Assembly: GCA_900073065.1 (NCBI GenBank)
Contig: FJOG01000027.1
Coordinates: 605,569-669,568 of the forward strand
Length of the DNA stretch: 64,000 nucleotides
Origin: Phialocephala subalpina
Taxonomy: Eukaryota > Ascomycota > Leotiomycetes > Helotiales > Mollisiaceae
Direction of reading: 5' to 3'
Under the pieces are notes generated by a model that was not told the DNA's origin, made no database searches, and worked only from the letters and a program-made list of their open reading frames with translations. This document shows, piece after piece, positions 23,487 to 36,042 of the stretch (its first letter is position 1; each line of letters begins with the position of its first letter). A program made the position numbers and the translations under genes.

Positions 23487-26400
23487 CTGGTCGAATATGT
23501 GATGCTATTCTCGACCCTAGCAGACGATATCTCTCCTTCGCTCGACGTTCACAATCGCATTCGAACCCCGAGATCAGATCTCAAGGGTAGCGAGCGGGAG
23601 AGCCACAGCCTTATAAATTTCTCTTGCAGCCGGCACGGAATCTTACTTTTCGGTATTCACACTGGCGGACGCATGTAATAGACCGACTGGGTATAGTGCG
23701 TTTGACCAGGAGTGGGCGATTGGGTTACTGGGTAGGGCAGAGCGAGCATCGAGGCAGAAGCAACGCTGAACAGTAGACCCATAAATATCGCAGAAACCCC
23801 CGTTTTCTCGCCATCTACACGAATCAGATTGCGGGTATCGGATCGGTGCTGGGAATGCTAGTGGTGGGTCCCCAGGGATGCATATGCCCCCTACGCTACG
23901 CCGGTCACTGATCGTGATACACCACACATATCATATCACCTCAGCTCGTCTCTCCGTCGCACAAAAGTCTTTTTAAGGGAAATGTATGTGAAGGCAGGCT
24001 TCAACGCAGGCTGTGGGCTGTTCCAAATGCGTCGATCCCCGGATCAGCGTAAGCGCTTACGATACAGGGTCTCGGTCAGAGATCCAATCAACCCTGCCTT
24101 CTCGTATACAAAGCCCTCTTGCATGCGAAGTAATCCATCCACTGATAGCAAACCTCGCCGAGCTCGCACACTGGATCGCCACGCTTGGATCAAATGTTGG
24201 TTGATGGGTTTGGACGGGAGGGGTGCAGGAGACGTCTGGAGGGGGCGTATGGTGAAGAGGAGGCTGCAGTCCGATGGGTTGCGTGAGGCTGATTGAATTG
24301 GCTCTGTGAGGACTCGGAAGGAGCAGAGATACGAGTAACGAGACCCCAGACGGGTACTACCCGTCGTACTGTACAGTAATCGACTGGACGCGACAGACCG
24401 AGTACGACATCCTTCCCAAAGTATACATACGTATATAATGGCGTCACGTGAGACATGTCAGCACCATAAGTTTCATAGCTGTTACCCAGCACGTAATCAA
24501 GAAATGTCAGATTCAAGCTGCCGACATTGCGGGCACTAGGGCAGAAAGGGGGATATAGTACGAAGTAGCAAATCGAGTGGAAGGAGACATGATTACTCAC
24601 AAAATTACCCCTGAGATGACTTGGAGGCAAAACTTCCCTCCAAGTTCCAACATCATCGAAACCTTGCACAAAAGAACCATACCCCACCAACTGCTAATGG
24701 CCAAGATACGATTTGCAAATTTCCCGGCTCTCGCCTTGTGAACCTCGGTCTCAAGAGTCCAATCCGATCGTTCAACCAACACTTTTGGCCCCGAAGAGGC
24801 CTTCCCAACTTCCCGGATTTCCACAATCGGACCGAGGGCCGTGATTCGAAGACGTTTCAAGACACGAAAATCATGGGGAATAAAGACGGAATAAGGTCCG
24901 TAGAGTACCACGCAGCCTCGTCGTCAGCCCCAAAATCTCCGACCATCCTATCAAGAGCCTCGCACTCCCGCTCAATGCGGCATCATCATGAGTGAGAAGT
25001 GATATCATATGACAAGAGCGGCCGCCAGCAAACAAGGTAGCTGCACTCCCGTTTCAACTACCTAGCTTCCACATTCATGCATGGTCACAAACTTTTGCAA
25101 AAGATGAGCAAAGAGAAATGTCAGATAGAAGTCATGGAAGCCAGAAAAGTGGAAACAATTCGCGTTCTGGAACTTTCATCCATGCTCGAACAAATAGCCG
25201 AGAGAGTAAAAAGGGGCTCATACGACCCTACCAATGAGCTTGCCTGTGGCGAAAGCAAGTGCCGTCGCCTCGTAACCACCGGAGTAATTCTCCTTCGGAT
25301 GCCATGGAATATCCGAAGCAAGATCTTGGGATCAAACCTTTTTGCTCCTGGACCGTTTTTTTGACTTCTCGATGAGGTGGATGTTGGAAGTTCAGGATTA
25401 GAATTTCGTCTGAAAGCTGACAAAGTGTTTCACCGCCTCGTGTCATCTCATGACTAAGGCACATCTATTTTTTGCCCCCAATCCCGAGCGTCTGTTTCTC
25501 CCGTTATGGAAAATGGGCGTTTGCTTGTGTGGTGGTATATTTCGAGAGTGCACCAGGCGCCTGCTACGAGACTAGGACACGAAGAGATGGGTCCATTAAG
25601 GTCGAACTTCGAAATGGAGGGCGGCTGGATATCGAAAATGATTATCGATTCATGTGGCGACAAGTGTCGAAGGCTTCCAGGAGGCTTGAATACGACAAAA
25701 CTTAGCGCAATGCGTCCAAGTGGTGGTTGAAGAATGCTGTGTTTGGCCATTGCTCCGAAATCTGTGTGGCCCGCTCCTCCTGGCGCGAGAATTGGGCGCG
25801 AAGTTGGCAGCCAACTGTCATTGCCGTGGAGTTTGAGTGGGATGTGAAGAACCTGGGCTATGGATGGGTCTCTTTTGCTTTCGCCACAGCCTTTCTTAAA
25901 CTCTAGTTCGAGGTCAAGGCAATTTTGGCGGGGAGATAATGATTCCATGGCTGGGTTGGAAGAGCGGCAGTGGATGCCGAACTGGCATCTGGAAGTTGGA
26001 AGTCTCTCACAACGAAGAGGGGATTCTTGCATGCGGATTGGCCAAGTCATGATCATGCGTTGTCTACCCCCCTCCTCTTGACTCTCCTCTGACTTGTCAC
26101 TTGAAAAGTTCCAAATACCTTCAGACATCAGATGGACAGGGAGGTCTGCACCTCACCGGAGCATACCTCAAGTGCGCTCGATGTCTTCAAATAACACCGA
26201 AAGCAAAGTTCTTCAGCAAATGCAACAACCAAAGGGCAACGAACAACGAGCCAAATCTGCCGGCATGTGCTCGCAACCACATGTACTTTCCTCAACTTAA
26301 AGTTTGCGTTGGATTTCCATAGCTTACCGGCCGGTACTTGATGGCTTTACGAGCCGATTGGGAATTTATGTCCCTGCTCTGGACTTCGAAACGTGGGAAA

Positions 26401-26601
26401 CAAGGATCTCTGCATCTGCCATGCATGTCTATCGCGAATGCGAACACGATCTACCTAGCAGCATCTATCTACCGGCAAAACCATGCAAGTGTATCAGAAT
26501 CTCTACCAACAAATCAGCGCCAGAATGCTATGCATCATCACTTTCCGTAATCATATCTCGTCATTATGACCACCGATACCTGGTATACCAAAGCAAGGTG
26601 C
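23487..26601. other. Long stretch without a supportable gene
   Basis: The first 150 bases are the leader of the Zn2Cys6 gene. Frames at 24190-24690 minus (166 aa) and 25454-26128 minus (224 aa, ATG start) are the longest; neither has a domain or motif I recognise and both are crossed by open frames on the other strand. 25454-26128 is the better candidate for an orphan gene. 26100-26300 plus shows Cys pairs (CARC, CNN) without a full zinc pattern. Confidence 0.3.
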
Positions 26602-29600
26602 TTAGACAGCAGTACCATGCAGCTCAGGTCCATCATCGCTACCAAGGTCGTCAGGACGGCAATCGCAACAGAACTGTTGTCGAAACTCCATCAAGGGTAG
26701 GCCTTCCAGAGCGCGCTTTGCCTTGCTGGCAGCAGCGACCTTTGCATAGCGACTGCTTTCTGCCTCAGCATCCGCCACCACCTGCCCATGGATGATCACC
26801 ATCGCGACGACAGAAGGCTTACTTCCATCGATAGTCTTGATCTCCTTCACGATAATGGTCCACTCTGTACATCCCATATTGGTTTGAAGAAACTTCGTCA
26901 AGAAAGTGGTTGGGTGTTTATTGGCGTAGCTGTCGTAGATGGACATGTCCTCAAAGTACCACTTGATGTGGGTATTGAAGAAACGCTCGACTTCTTCATA
27001 GTTGTACTCCGAGTCGACGAATATGGCTCCGATATATGCCTCAACAATGTCAGGAAGACACTTTGGCGGCTGGCGAACACCGATCCAGTAATCGGGCGCA
27101 CAATCAGTGACAAGTTTACCGGCACGCACTGCATCTTCCTCAGCTTGCTTTCGAGCTTCGGTGACTTCAGTCACATAGTCTGCGATCTGCTTCAGGAAGC
27201 TTGCATTGAAGAGAAGAAGGTGGGCGTGAAAGCCAAGAGCAACACAGAGAGCGCCGAGGAATTGATTAGACACCATAGCCATCTTGTGCTCAGTTAGCCA
27301 TTGAGGATCCTTGGTTGGATATCGGTGGAACAGGAAGCTGACGCAGGCCATGTCAAGAAGAGAGTCGCCAAGGAACTCCAGACGCTGATAGCTGGGGACA
27401 TGCTCATAGGAGAAAGGGTATGCAGGATGAGTAAAGGCAGAACGAGCCAGGCGAGGATACTTGAAATGGTAACGATGTTCTTGCTCCAGCTGGGATGCTA
27501 GATTGCGTTGCATCTCTGTGGCAGCTGCGACCTGATACTTGGGCTTCTTGTAAAGCTTGTAGTAATCGGCAAAGCAGGTGGCCTGGTGATTTTCGCTGGA
27601 GACGAGCTCAGTTACTGCCCGGACTGCATTATCCATGTTCTTGGTCTCGTGACATGTCAGAAGTGCAGCACCGATCAAAGCCTCACAGACATCTGCAATA
27701 CTCTTATCTCCAAGCTTATGGGAATCAGGTGCAGTCGCTGTCTTTCCTTTCAGGAGCTTCAGACCCTCAGGGTACCATGCGCGTCGATTGAAGCCCTCCG
27801 AACGGATGTACTCGTACAACTTCAACTTGACGGCATTGTTCTTCAGGTTTGCATTGCAAATCAGCAGCATGCGATCGACATGATAGGCGTACTCGTTGTT
27901 CTCTGGATGAATGCCGAACAGAGAGATGGAGGTAGCCATCTTCAAGAAACAGTCACCAAGGAATTCAAGACGTTCGTAGTTGTTTCCCATGCCTCTTTGA
28001 AAGTTGACCTGCTCGTTTCCATGCTCGTCAGTATTGTCGGAGTCTTTGGTGACTGCCTCAAGAGCAAAATCCGGTCTGATTTTGAGATGCAGGAGGTCGC
28101 AGGCTTCAAGCGCAATGAGATATGACTCCAGACGATGGATGATAGCTGGAAAGATGTAGGCCATGGCAACAACTGTGGTTGGAAGCTGGGATAGTCAGTG
28201 GTGTTTAGCAGATGAGAAGAACCTCGACTTACCGCAGAAATTTTCAAAGGCTCCAGAATGACAAAGCACTTCTTGGGAGTTTCTTCCTCCGGGGTATCGA
28301 ACTCATCTAGCAAATTTCGACGAAGAGATATGAATTGGGCCTCAATGACGCGCTGATTCGGGTCGAAGCTTCTCTTTGCTCTGGCCTTTGCCCAAAGGGA
28401 ACAGCTGTACTCCATGATATTATCATTATTCTTCCTGGTACCTTTTCGAGGGGCCGAATTTGGAGGAACAGGGTCGAGAGGCTTGTATTCCTGATTTACA
28501 CCCAAGCTCCACATCTTGCGCGAGCCATCCCATGGGTCAACGATGTATTTGTCTTTGAAGAACTCGTCGGGTTCAGTCTCCCATGATTTGTTTTCCCAGG
28601 GGTTGTCGCCCCATTTTACTTGATGATCTTCAACCGTCTTTAACACATCCCACGCAATCAAGGCTGATGGATCACTCTGATCGACAGGAACGTGTTGGTT
28701 GATGGGAACTAGGAAATATGGCATCTTCGAGGGGTCCGACTCATACAGCTTACTAAACACGTCGTCGAAGAAGCAGATCGTAAAAGTATTGATCTGTCCA
28801 ACGATGGACGGAGTCATCTGGATTGGCGTGGTAAGTGAGGAGCATTTGATAGAGGAGTGTCGATTCTGGCCAAAATGAAGGTTGAATAAAGGCAACTCGG
28901 GAAGACGAGATCTTGTCAGTAGAGCCAATGGCTGTGAGGGACGATCGAGGGCCTCTGGATTTTCCAACTGCAAGACCGTTATGAACAATTGCTCAGGATA
29001 GCCGCTCACAGACCAGATTTCAGGCTTCGTCTTCATGTCGTAGGCCTCTCGCTTCTTCGAATCGATGGCGAGTACGGCGTTGCGCATGGCTGGAAGTTGC
29101 TTTGTAAACGTAGGACAAAGCGACTCATCCAGGTACTTGCCCTTTATAAGCTCTAGGCACGTCTCGAAAGCTGCTGAGCACTTTGCAACTTGCTTGGTCG
29201 ACGCCGGTCGACCAATGGCTCCATGGATTGGAGACTCTTCGGGAAGGATTACTTCGCAGACGAAGTTTTGGCCCTGATTCGTCATGACGTACTCGGGTTG
29301 AAGACTGACATCCATACCATGAGGCAGAGAATCAACAAAGTTTGCCAGCACCATCAAGCTCATCTTGTAAGTCAACTTGGCGCCGGCTGGTGTCTTGTAA
29401 ACTCGGTGGCTCTTCTCTTTGGCAAGGAAATAGTCCATGTTAAAATCATTGCCCGTCAGCTTGCGGTTCTCGGGGAGAGCACTGCAGAACGTTTTGAGAA
29501 TACCCTCGTCTCTGCGGACGTTTCTCATAATTCTCATATGTTCCTGATTACCCTGCTCGAACATATGCATGTATCTCGAATTGGCATGACGTGCACGGCC

Positions 29601-32599
29601 GCGGGATTGGATATACTGAATGAGGGTAGTGTAGAGATCGAATCGAATGATGAGGTTGCAGCCCGGAATGTCCAGGCCTTCTTCAGCAACTGAGGTTGCG
29701 AAAAGACAATTGATAATGCCATTGCGAAACTTCATCATTGTGACCACCTGGTCGCGAAACGAGGCATTGAGGTCTCCTGCTTCTCCAGTCCGAGTGCCGA
29801 CCTGGGTAAGTTAGTGCTGTCTCACCGACACGAGCGGAAAAGGGTACTTGCCAGCGTGCCCACGAAGAGGTGCGGAGTTCCAACACCCGGTTGCGTAAAG
29901 AGCTTAGCCAGCAAACGAGCAGTGTATCTTTGATTGACGAATACAATGCACTTGTCATCGGTTTGTCGGTGAAAACGTTGCTGCAAGAGGTGGATTAGGT
30001 TTACGACCTTCGAAGAGAGATTCGTTGAACCTGGCAAAGCACGGTACTCTGGCAAAGGAACTGATGCCGGCAAAAATGCTGGTCCATCTGCAATCCCTGG
30101 TAATGTACTCAGGTCTGGAGGATCAAAGGTGTGCTTCGCCACAATATCCTTTGCCTCACGGAGTTGTGCCTTGCGAGCTTCTAAGATCTCGAGAGGTTCC
30201 TGAATCTTCTTTGCATGATATCGACGTTCGGTCTTGGCTTGAAGCTTTTGCGTTTCCTCTTCCGTCAGACAAAATGGCCAGACTTGATCAGCACACCACG
30301 TACCAAGCTCCCGAGTGGCCTGAAGGGCAAACACGAGGGGTTTGGCGAGAACAAGATTTGCCTTGAATCTCTCGCGCATTTGTGAGAACAGCGCAGTCTC
30401 AAACTTTGGTCCTAAAACTTGGTATGGAACTGCTTTCTCCAGCAGATCGTTGCTGCGATATTGCATGAATGATGGATCCGCGGTGGTGGCAATTTGTGCG
30501 TGTAGGATGGCTTCCAACTCTGCGGCAGCCTGGGCGACATCCATGATTGCATCAACAGGAGAGGCGGTCATACCGAATATCTTAGGGAGGATAGCGCCAT
30601 TTTCGCTGCCTACATAGAAATCTTTGATGATACGAGCATACGGATGATCTTTCTTTGCATGGTGGGCCTCGTCGAAAATAAGAAGATTGATTCGGTCCAT
30701 GGAGATGAAAGAACGGTGAAGGCATTGTCGTAAAACTTCTGCAGTGCAGACAATGACCATGTTCTTTGAGTAGATGTCCTCCCAGTGCTTCTTACTCCAC
30801 ATGTCACAACCCATCTCTCCGCAAAACATGTCCATAGGCTGATCGAGGTTGGCTTTGAGGACAGCATGTTGTTGAAAGACCAACTGAACTGAGTCCACCT
30901 ACATTAGTTAGCAGATTACCACCTTGAATGCCTCGGAACATACCAAGAAGAATGAGACGCGCTTTGGTCTGCCAAGAGCTCTGTCTTCCAATTCTTGCGC
31001 GAACACGTGTCGAAGTAAGAGTACCGCAATCAAAGTCTTACCAGTTCCTATGATGGTCAGTGGGGTTCTAAGAGCGCTACTAGATTACAGACCTGTATCC
31101 AAGACCGCAATGATATTTTTCTCCTTAGCCTTTTCGAAAAGCTCCACTTGATATTCACGTGGACTCGAGATGATGACCCGATTTTCTGACTGGTTAACTA
31201 ACCATCGTGCTGACTGTTGAGACTCCTCTTCAGGGCGGATCTTGTTTCCCTCCTTGAGCGACTTCAAGTTCCGCTTCTGGATGTAGCTATCGGCGATGGC
31301 ATTCAACCGACGCTTTCGCTCAGCGATCTTTCGAGGCTTGACCGTAGGTTGGATATCATCTTCACTGTCTTCGTCGTCATCCCTGATCTCATCGTTCTCA
31401 TCGTTCTCATCGGTATTATTCTTGATTGGGGCGTCCAAGGTGAGATCAGGGAAGTCGGAGATACCTGGGTGCTTGCTAATGTAAGGGTCGAGTCGAAGCT
31501 TAGCTTTAACATCGGTAGCATTTGATCTTGCTTCCTTCAACTCCGCAATGACATCTTCTGTTGTGCGAGTTGCCAATGTCGTAGCAGGCGGTGAATCAGG
31601 AAGGATAGGGTCTGCTAGAATCGCCATCGTTAATGTTTGCTGCTTGACTTTGTTCTCGAAAACTAATCCAAACAGGCCAGAGTCGTTGATCTGACTTCGT
31701 GCTGGCTGTGTATTTGTGATATCGTTGAGAGCAAAAGCATTTGCTGTGTTGAGGGTAGGTGGTCTAGGTAGTCTGGGCGGAGAGAACTTAAGGTCGAGTA
31801 GAACACGAGCGTTTGTTTCTAATAGAGACTGGAGCGTAGTTTGAGGTGGTGCTGAAGGATTGCTCCCTGTTTGATTCTTCGTGTCCTTGTCGGGGGACGG
31901 AGGAAACTTGAGGTCAACAAGGAGACTAGCGTTAGCTCCTCGGTGTTCAGGCTGGCTTGTAGCTGATAGCGGTGTGTTCTCTTTCCAGAGGCTTTTTGCT
32001 TCCTTGACAGAGGGCACAGGTAGTTCGAAATCGAAGGGGAGTCTAGACTCTGATCCTAGTAGATTCTGAGTCTTTGCTGCGTCGCTGAGGTATGAAGAGA
32101 AGTTGAGGTCGGCAAACAGACTAACATTAGTTCTCAATGAAGGTCGGAGTCTGGCTTGGGTTGATGCGGAAAGGGCGTTCTCCTGTTGGTCCTTCTTAAC
32201 ACTCGTATCGATCGAGCCGTTGATCGGCTGGGTGGAAGTTGCCTGTGGGGAAGGGAAGGTGATGTCAGGAAGAAGGGTGTCCGTTGGAGAAGGGACTGTA
32301 GAAGGGGTTAATATTAGAGGACTGTTGGTATTGTCGCTTGCCTCAGCCTCGTTGCCCGTGACCAATAAGGTGAATGGTATCTTGGATTCGATATCAGCCT
32401 TGACGTCTTCGGTAGGTTTCACGGCTGCCTGTGGAAGGATAGTCGCTGATGCTGAGCTCGAGCCTAGATCTGGAGGACGTGACAGCTCGAGCTCTAGAAG
32501 TTGGGCGTTGGTCAGTGCTAGATCTTTATTAGAAATCGGTAGCAAACACTCCTGATCCTCAAGTTGGCTGAGGTCCTGCAGGTAGCCGGGATAAGGCAT
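26602..32599 (-). CDS. dcl1: Dicer-like protein 1
   Basis: Five exons: 32599-31093, 31047-30944, 30898-29852, 29801-28233, 28185-26602; 1936 aa. Introns are 45-50 nt; intron 3 is GC-AG (gcaagt...cccag), the others GT-AG. Every junction restores family sequence, e.g. [39 protein letters not shown]. It cleaves dsRNA to small RNAs for quelling, antiviral RNAi or related silencing. Domains: helicase with DTGTGKT (about 498-506), DEAH (613-616), helicase-C with QSRGRAR (about 951-957); Dicer dimerisation domain (about 1005-1110); RNase IIIa signature ERLEFLGD (about 1480) with [13 protein letters not shown]; RNase IIIb RLEFLGD (about 1677) with [16 protein letters not shown]-terminal dsRNA-binding region starting NMGCTEW and ending in the CDC motif typical of DCL1. 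The acidic metal ligands of both RNase III domains are visible. Start chosen at [10 protein letters not shown]. Odd: the N-terminus before the helicase is about 490 residues, far longer than I expect for DCL1, low-complexity, with repeated DL(K/N)F motifs. Confidence 0.95.
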
Positions 32600-32963
32600 T
32601 GCGGAAAGGAGCAAGCATGGAGAGAACGCGAGGCTGACAATAAAAGCAAAAGATGGGACGGAGAAGGGAAAGCACAAAGTTGGGACGGTAGAAGGCGTCA
32701 GAAGAATGTGTGTACAGATTGCACAGAGATGGTCTATCTCACAGGAAGCATCATTGTGTGTTCAATAGATGGAAGTCCATTGTCTGTCGAAGTGAGGTGA
32801 ACTGATCTTTGGCGGTGAAGAAGAGAAGGAGAAATCGAAGGCGAGTGAGGGCAAAATCGCGAGAAGTCGCGTCTCGGTGTTTGCGGCCGCATCTCCGACT
32901 CCATCAACTTCCTTTGCAAATACCCCACATCCCCAAGTCCAGAATATACCGCGATAATTCAAC
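32600..32963. promoter_or_regulatory. Shared divergent promoter of dcl1 and tap42
   Basis: The two start codons are 364 bases apart in opposite directions, so control elements may be shared. A NotI-like gcggccgc lies at about 32883. No TATA box is evident. Confidence 0.45.
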
Positions 32964-34199
32964 ATGGCAGAACAGAGTATCAGGTCGTTGTTCGACTCGG
33001 CAGAGAGCCAGAGGAAACGTATTGAAGCTTCATGGGACACCAATACCGCCACCTACCAACAAAACCTTGCCGCCGCCATCTCTACCTACGAAGACTGCCT
33101 CAAGCTCGCCGACCGCCTCTCCTTGTTCAGTCCGAATGAGACCTTGGAGGATCTCACATCAGGAGACTTGCAGTACGTCGATGAGCTATTGTTCAAAGAC
33201 CGAGGAGAACAGGGACTTCTACTGACCACATTTAAGGTACCTCGTCATTAACTACCGCCTCGCAGAACTGCTTCTCCGAGTGTCTAACAAAATCCGCAAA
33301 ACCACCATTCAGAGTGCACGCGATGCCTACGAACGATACCTCAGTCTACTAGACCATTACGACATTCTGACTACCGCAGAAAAGAAACTTTACAATGACT
33401 ACACCGAATCCCCAACCACCTTCTCCACCATTTCCACCACCGACCCAAATGCACGGCGAGCAACCAAGATAGCAAACTTCAAGCTAGAGAAGGAGCTGAA
33501 GAAGAAGTTACAGGTTTGATCTGCCCTTGCAGAGCATGCATGTAGTCATTTTGACACTTCTCCAGTTCCTGGCGCAAAACCCAGCATACCTCGAGAACGA
33601 CGATGATGCAATCCGAGAGCTACAACTTACCAACATCTCCCTCTGTACCCACAACGCCTTCCAGTCCCTCGAATCCCTAAATCGCGAACTCGAAGTGTTG
33701 GCAATGGCTCCTCCCACACCTCCCAGCGGCCCTGACTCCCTCGAGCGAGACTATAGAGAACGGATGGGTTTGGAAGACAAGGATGGGTATTCAGACCGGC
33801 TCGATCGCAGAGATATGCTGTCAGCAAGTAACAAGGGTCCCATACTGAGTTCTGGTGGAAAGCCGTTACGGCCATTTACGTTGCTGGATAGCAGGCAAAC
33901 GTTGGCGGCTGGAGTATTCAAGCCTGGACATAATCTACCAACGATGACAATTGATGAATACTTGGAGGAGGAGAGAGCACGGGGTGGTATTATTGAGGGT
34001 GGTGGAGAGGCAAGTGGCTTGTCACCGGAACCCGATGAGGATAATTATGAGAAAGGAGATGCGGAGACAATGAAGGCTCGGGAGTGGGACGAGTTTACGG
34101 AAGCAAATGCTAAGTAAGTTCTCTTCCTTTCTACCAAAGAAGGATTTTGCTGCTAACACTGATGATAGGGGATCTGGTAATACCTTGAATAGAGGATAA
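32964..34199 (+). CDS. tap42: TAP42-like type 2A phosphatase regulator
   Basis: Four exons: 32964-33172, 33237-33513, 33566-34113, 34169-34199; 354 aa, normal for the family. Intron 1 (gtacgt...tttaag, branch ctgac) restores SGDLQ|YLVINYRLAELLLR; intron 2 (gtttga...tccag) restores KKKLQ|FLAQNPAYL; intron 3 (gtaagt...gatag) leaves a tiny last exon ending GSGNTLNRG. TAP42 binds catalytic subunits of PP2A-type phosphatases in the cytoplasm and links them to TOR signalling. Family signs: helical N-terminal repeats (AISTYEDCLKLADRLSLFSPNETLEDL), the C-terminal PFTLLDSRQTLAAGVFKPGHNLPTMTIDEYLEEE segment (in parts), and the acidic end MKAREWDEFTEANAKGSGN, all characteristic. No oddities once intron 1 is placed. 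Divergent from dcl1. Confidence 0.93.
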
Positions 34200-34411
34200 T
34201 GAATAGATGATCTCAAGACTTTTCAAGTCCAATACTGTGACGTTCCTATTTCAGATGTTGCCTTTATTCATTGTTCCAGTTAAGTAGGAACATTTTGCTT
34301 CTAGGAAAGTCTAAAATCAACGATTTCATTGCCCATCTCAACCCATTCTCGTTCGCGATGTAGTATAAACCCCAATAACAATATCCCCAGATAATGTCCC
34401 CCAATCCGCCC

Positions 34412-36042
34412 CTAACTCTCATCCGAATCACTATCACCCCACCTATCATACCCCAACTTCCTACTCTCACTCACCAAATGCCCCTCCTCCAACTGCGCCC
34501 CCACATCCCCACCCTTCGCCGCCTCCCTAACCCCGGCCCTCCCCCTTCTCGCCAAAATCATCCTCTCCCATCGCTCCTCCACACCTTCTTCCTCAACCAT
34601 ATACTCACCCCTCAACTTATCTTCCCACGGCTTAGTAAACGCCCGTCGCCCACTAACTCTCAGCAACTCCATAGCAATATCAGTCCGCTTCTGCGTCAAG
34701 AACTCGTCCCATGCCTTGCCCTCCGTGCTCTCCATGTCGTACCGGGTAAGTGGATTATTGGCCCCCAGGCAGTGAATTGCGAATTTCTTCAACTTGTTCT
34801 CTTCACTAACGGTACTAACCTCTAGCTTTATGCCTGCCTCGGACTTGACGTGAAGGTCATATATGATCTCGACGTCTTCAGGAGATGGCCAGGTACCGGA
34901 TTTGACGGAAGCGGTGGTTCGGAGTCCCTCGAGGATGTTGTTCTGGAAGGAAGGAGAGCGGAGTGCTTGGCCGACGTACCAGAGTGCTTCGACAGAATTG
35001 TGCTCGATGGTCATGATTAGGGGGTCGAATGCGTCGATGACGGTTCCGGCGTAGAGGAAGGATACGAATTGGGCGAATTGGGAGGGGTTGATGGTGGGGA
35101 GGTCGTAGGATTCTGAGGTCTTGGTTGGAGAAAGAAGAGAGGTGGTAAGGGTAGGAGTGGGTGTCTTCTTGGCATCTGAGAGTTCTCTGGCAGCGCCAGA
35201 CGCGGAGGATTCGGCTATGATTGTGGTGGGTGGAAGACGAAGACGGAGGACTGGGTTGGTGGTTTGGGATCTAACTGAGGTTTGGGAGATCGCATGGCCG
35301 TCTCGAAGGACGTCTTCCATCTCCGAATCGCTGTCGGCGTCGTAGAGATTGCCATGTGGTTTGGAAGTGTTGGGCTCGCTCTTGATTTCTTGCTTGACTT
35401 CTTGCTTGACTTCTTGCTTGATGATATGGGATGCGAAGCAATCATGGAAGTATCCAGAGTGAAGAGCAAGTAACTCCTTATGGACAAGGAAAGTCTGCTT
35501 CGTCTCGGTACCAACATGAATAGTAATCATAGCCTGGCTACCAATAATGACCCTGCATCTCATCAGCTTCAAAGATCCTCAACATCAGGGGAGCTCGAAA
35601 CTCACGAAGTCGAGATCTCAACATGCTTCTTCAACTCGACGGCATATTCGCACTCCAGCTCAGTATCATGTCCTTGGCCACAATCACACTGATACTTAAC
35701 CTCTTCCTCCTCCACCGCCTCGATCCTTCTCTTCCTACCACCACCAGCTCCATTCGTCTTTTGCTTCTTCGGAGCCTTGTCCTTCATATTGCTAGATCGA
35801 GATGATGAAGGTGGGGTTGGCGTACCAAGACCCCTATGAAAGTAAGGTGATTGCGGATCTCTGGAACAGGCGTCAAAATCTCTGTGTCCGAGGCGACAAT
35901 GGCAACTGTTCCTGTCGCTTTCGGGGGATTCGATGATGGTTTGGCCTCTTCCGGCGCGAGATTGGTTGCTGCGTTGTTCAGATCGAAGTTGGTTTCCTAC
36001 GCCTGAGTTGTTCTCGCGGGTTGCTTGCTTCATGCGAGCCAT
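34412..36042 (-). CDS. BTB/POZ domain protein with tandem SUMO-consensus motifs
   Basis: Two exons, 36042-35606 and 35552-34412; intron gtgagt...gatgcag joins EISTS|VIIGSQAMITIHVG in frame; 525 aa. The second exon holds a BTB fold: TIHVGTETKQTFLVHKELLA and HSGYFHDCF, then, after a long insertion of about 110 residues, INPSQFAQFVSFLYAGTV. The insertion begins with four overlapping psi-K-x-E motifs (IKQEVKQEVKQEIKSE), encoded by a 12-bp DNA repeat at 35381-35422; VKSE and IKLE occur further on. BTB proteins are typically dimeric adaptors for Cullin-3 ligases or chromatin factors; the basic stretch KDKAPKKQK...GGRKRRIE suggests nuclear location, and a C-x-C-G-Q-G-H cluster precedes the BTB. Start is uncertain: MARMKQATRENN at 36042 or the internal MKDKAPKKQK. 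Upstream antisense sequence in another frame (FNFNLDNDNDNPS) also looks coding, so a missed 5' exon is possible. Confidence 0.72.

Noticed and set aside
25454..26128. 224-aa minus-strand ORF
   Set aside because: It has an ATG start, but no motif, no second exon and competing frames on the other strand; kept only as a candidate orphan inside the intergenic entry.
33173..33251. Apparent frameshift and stop in tap42 after GLLLTTFK
   Set aside because: Resolved by a 64-nt intron (gtacgt...tttaag with a ctgac branch site), which restores the conserved LQYLVINYRLAEL.
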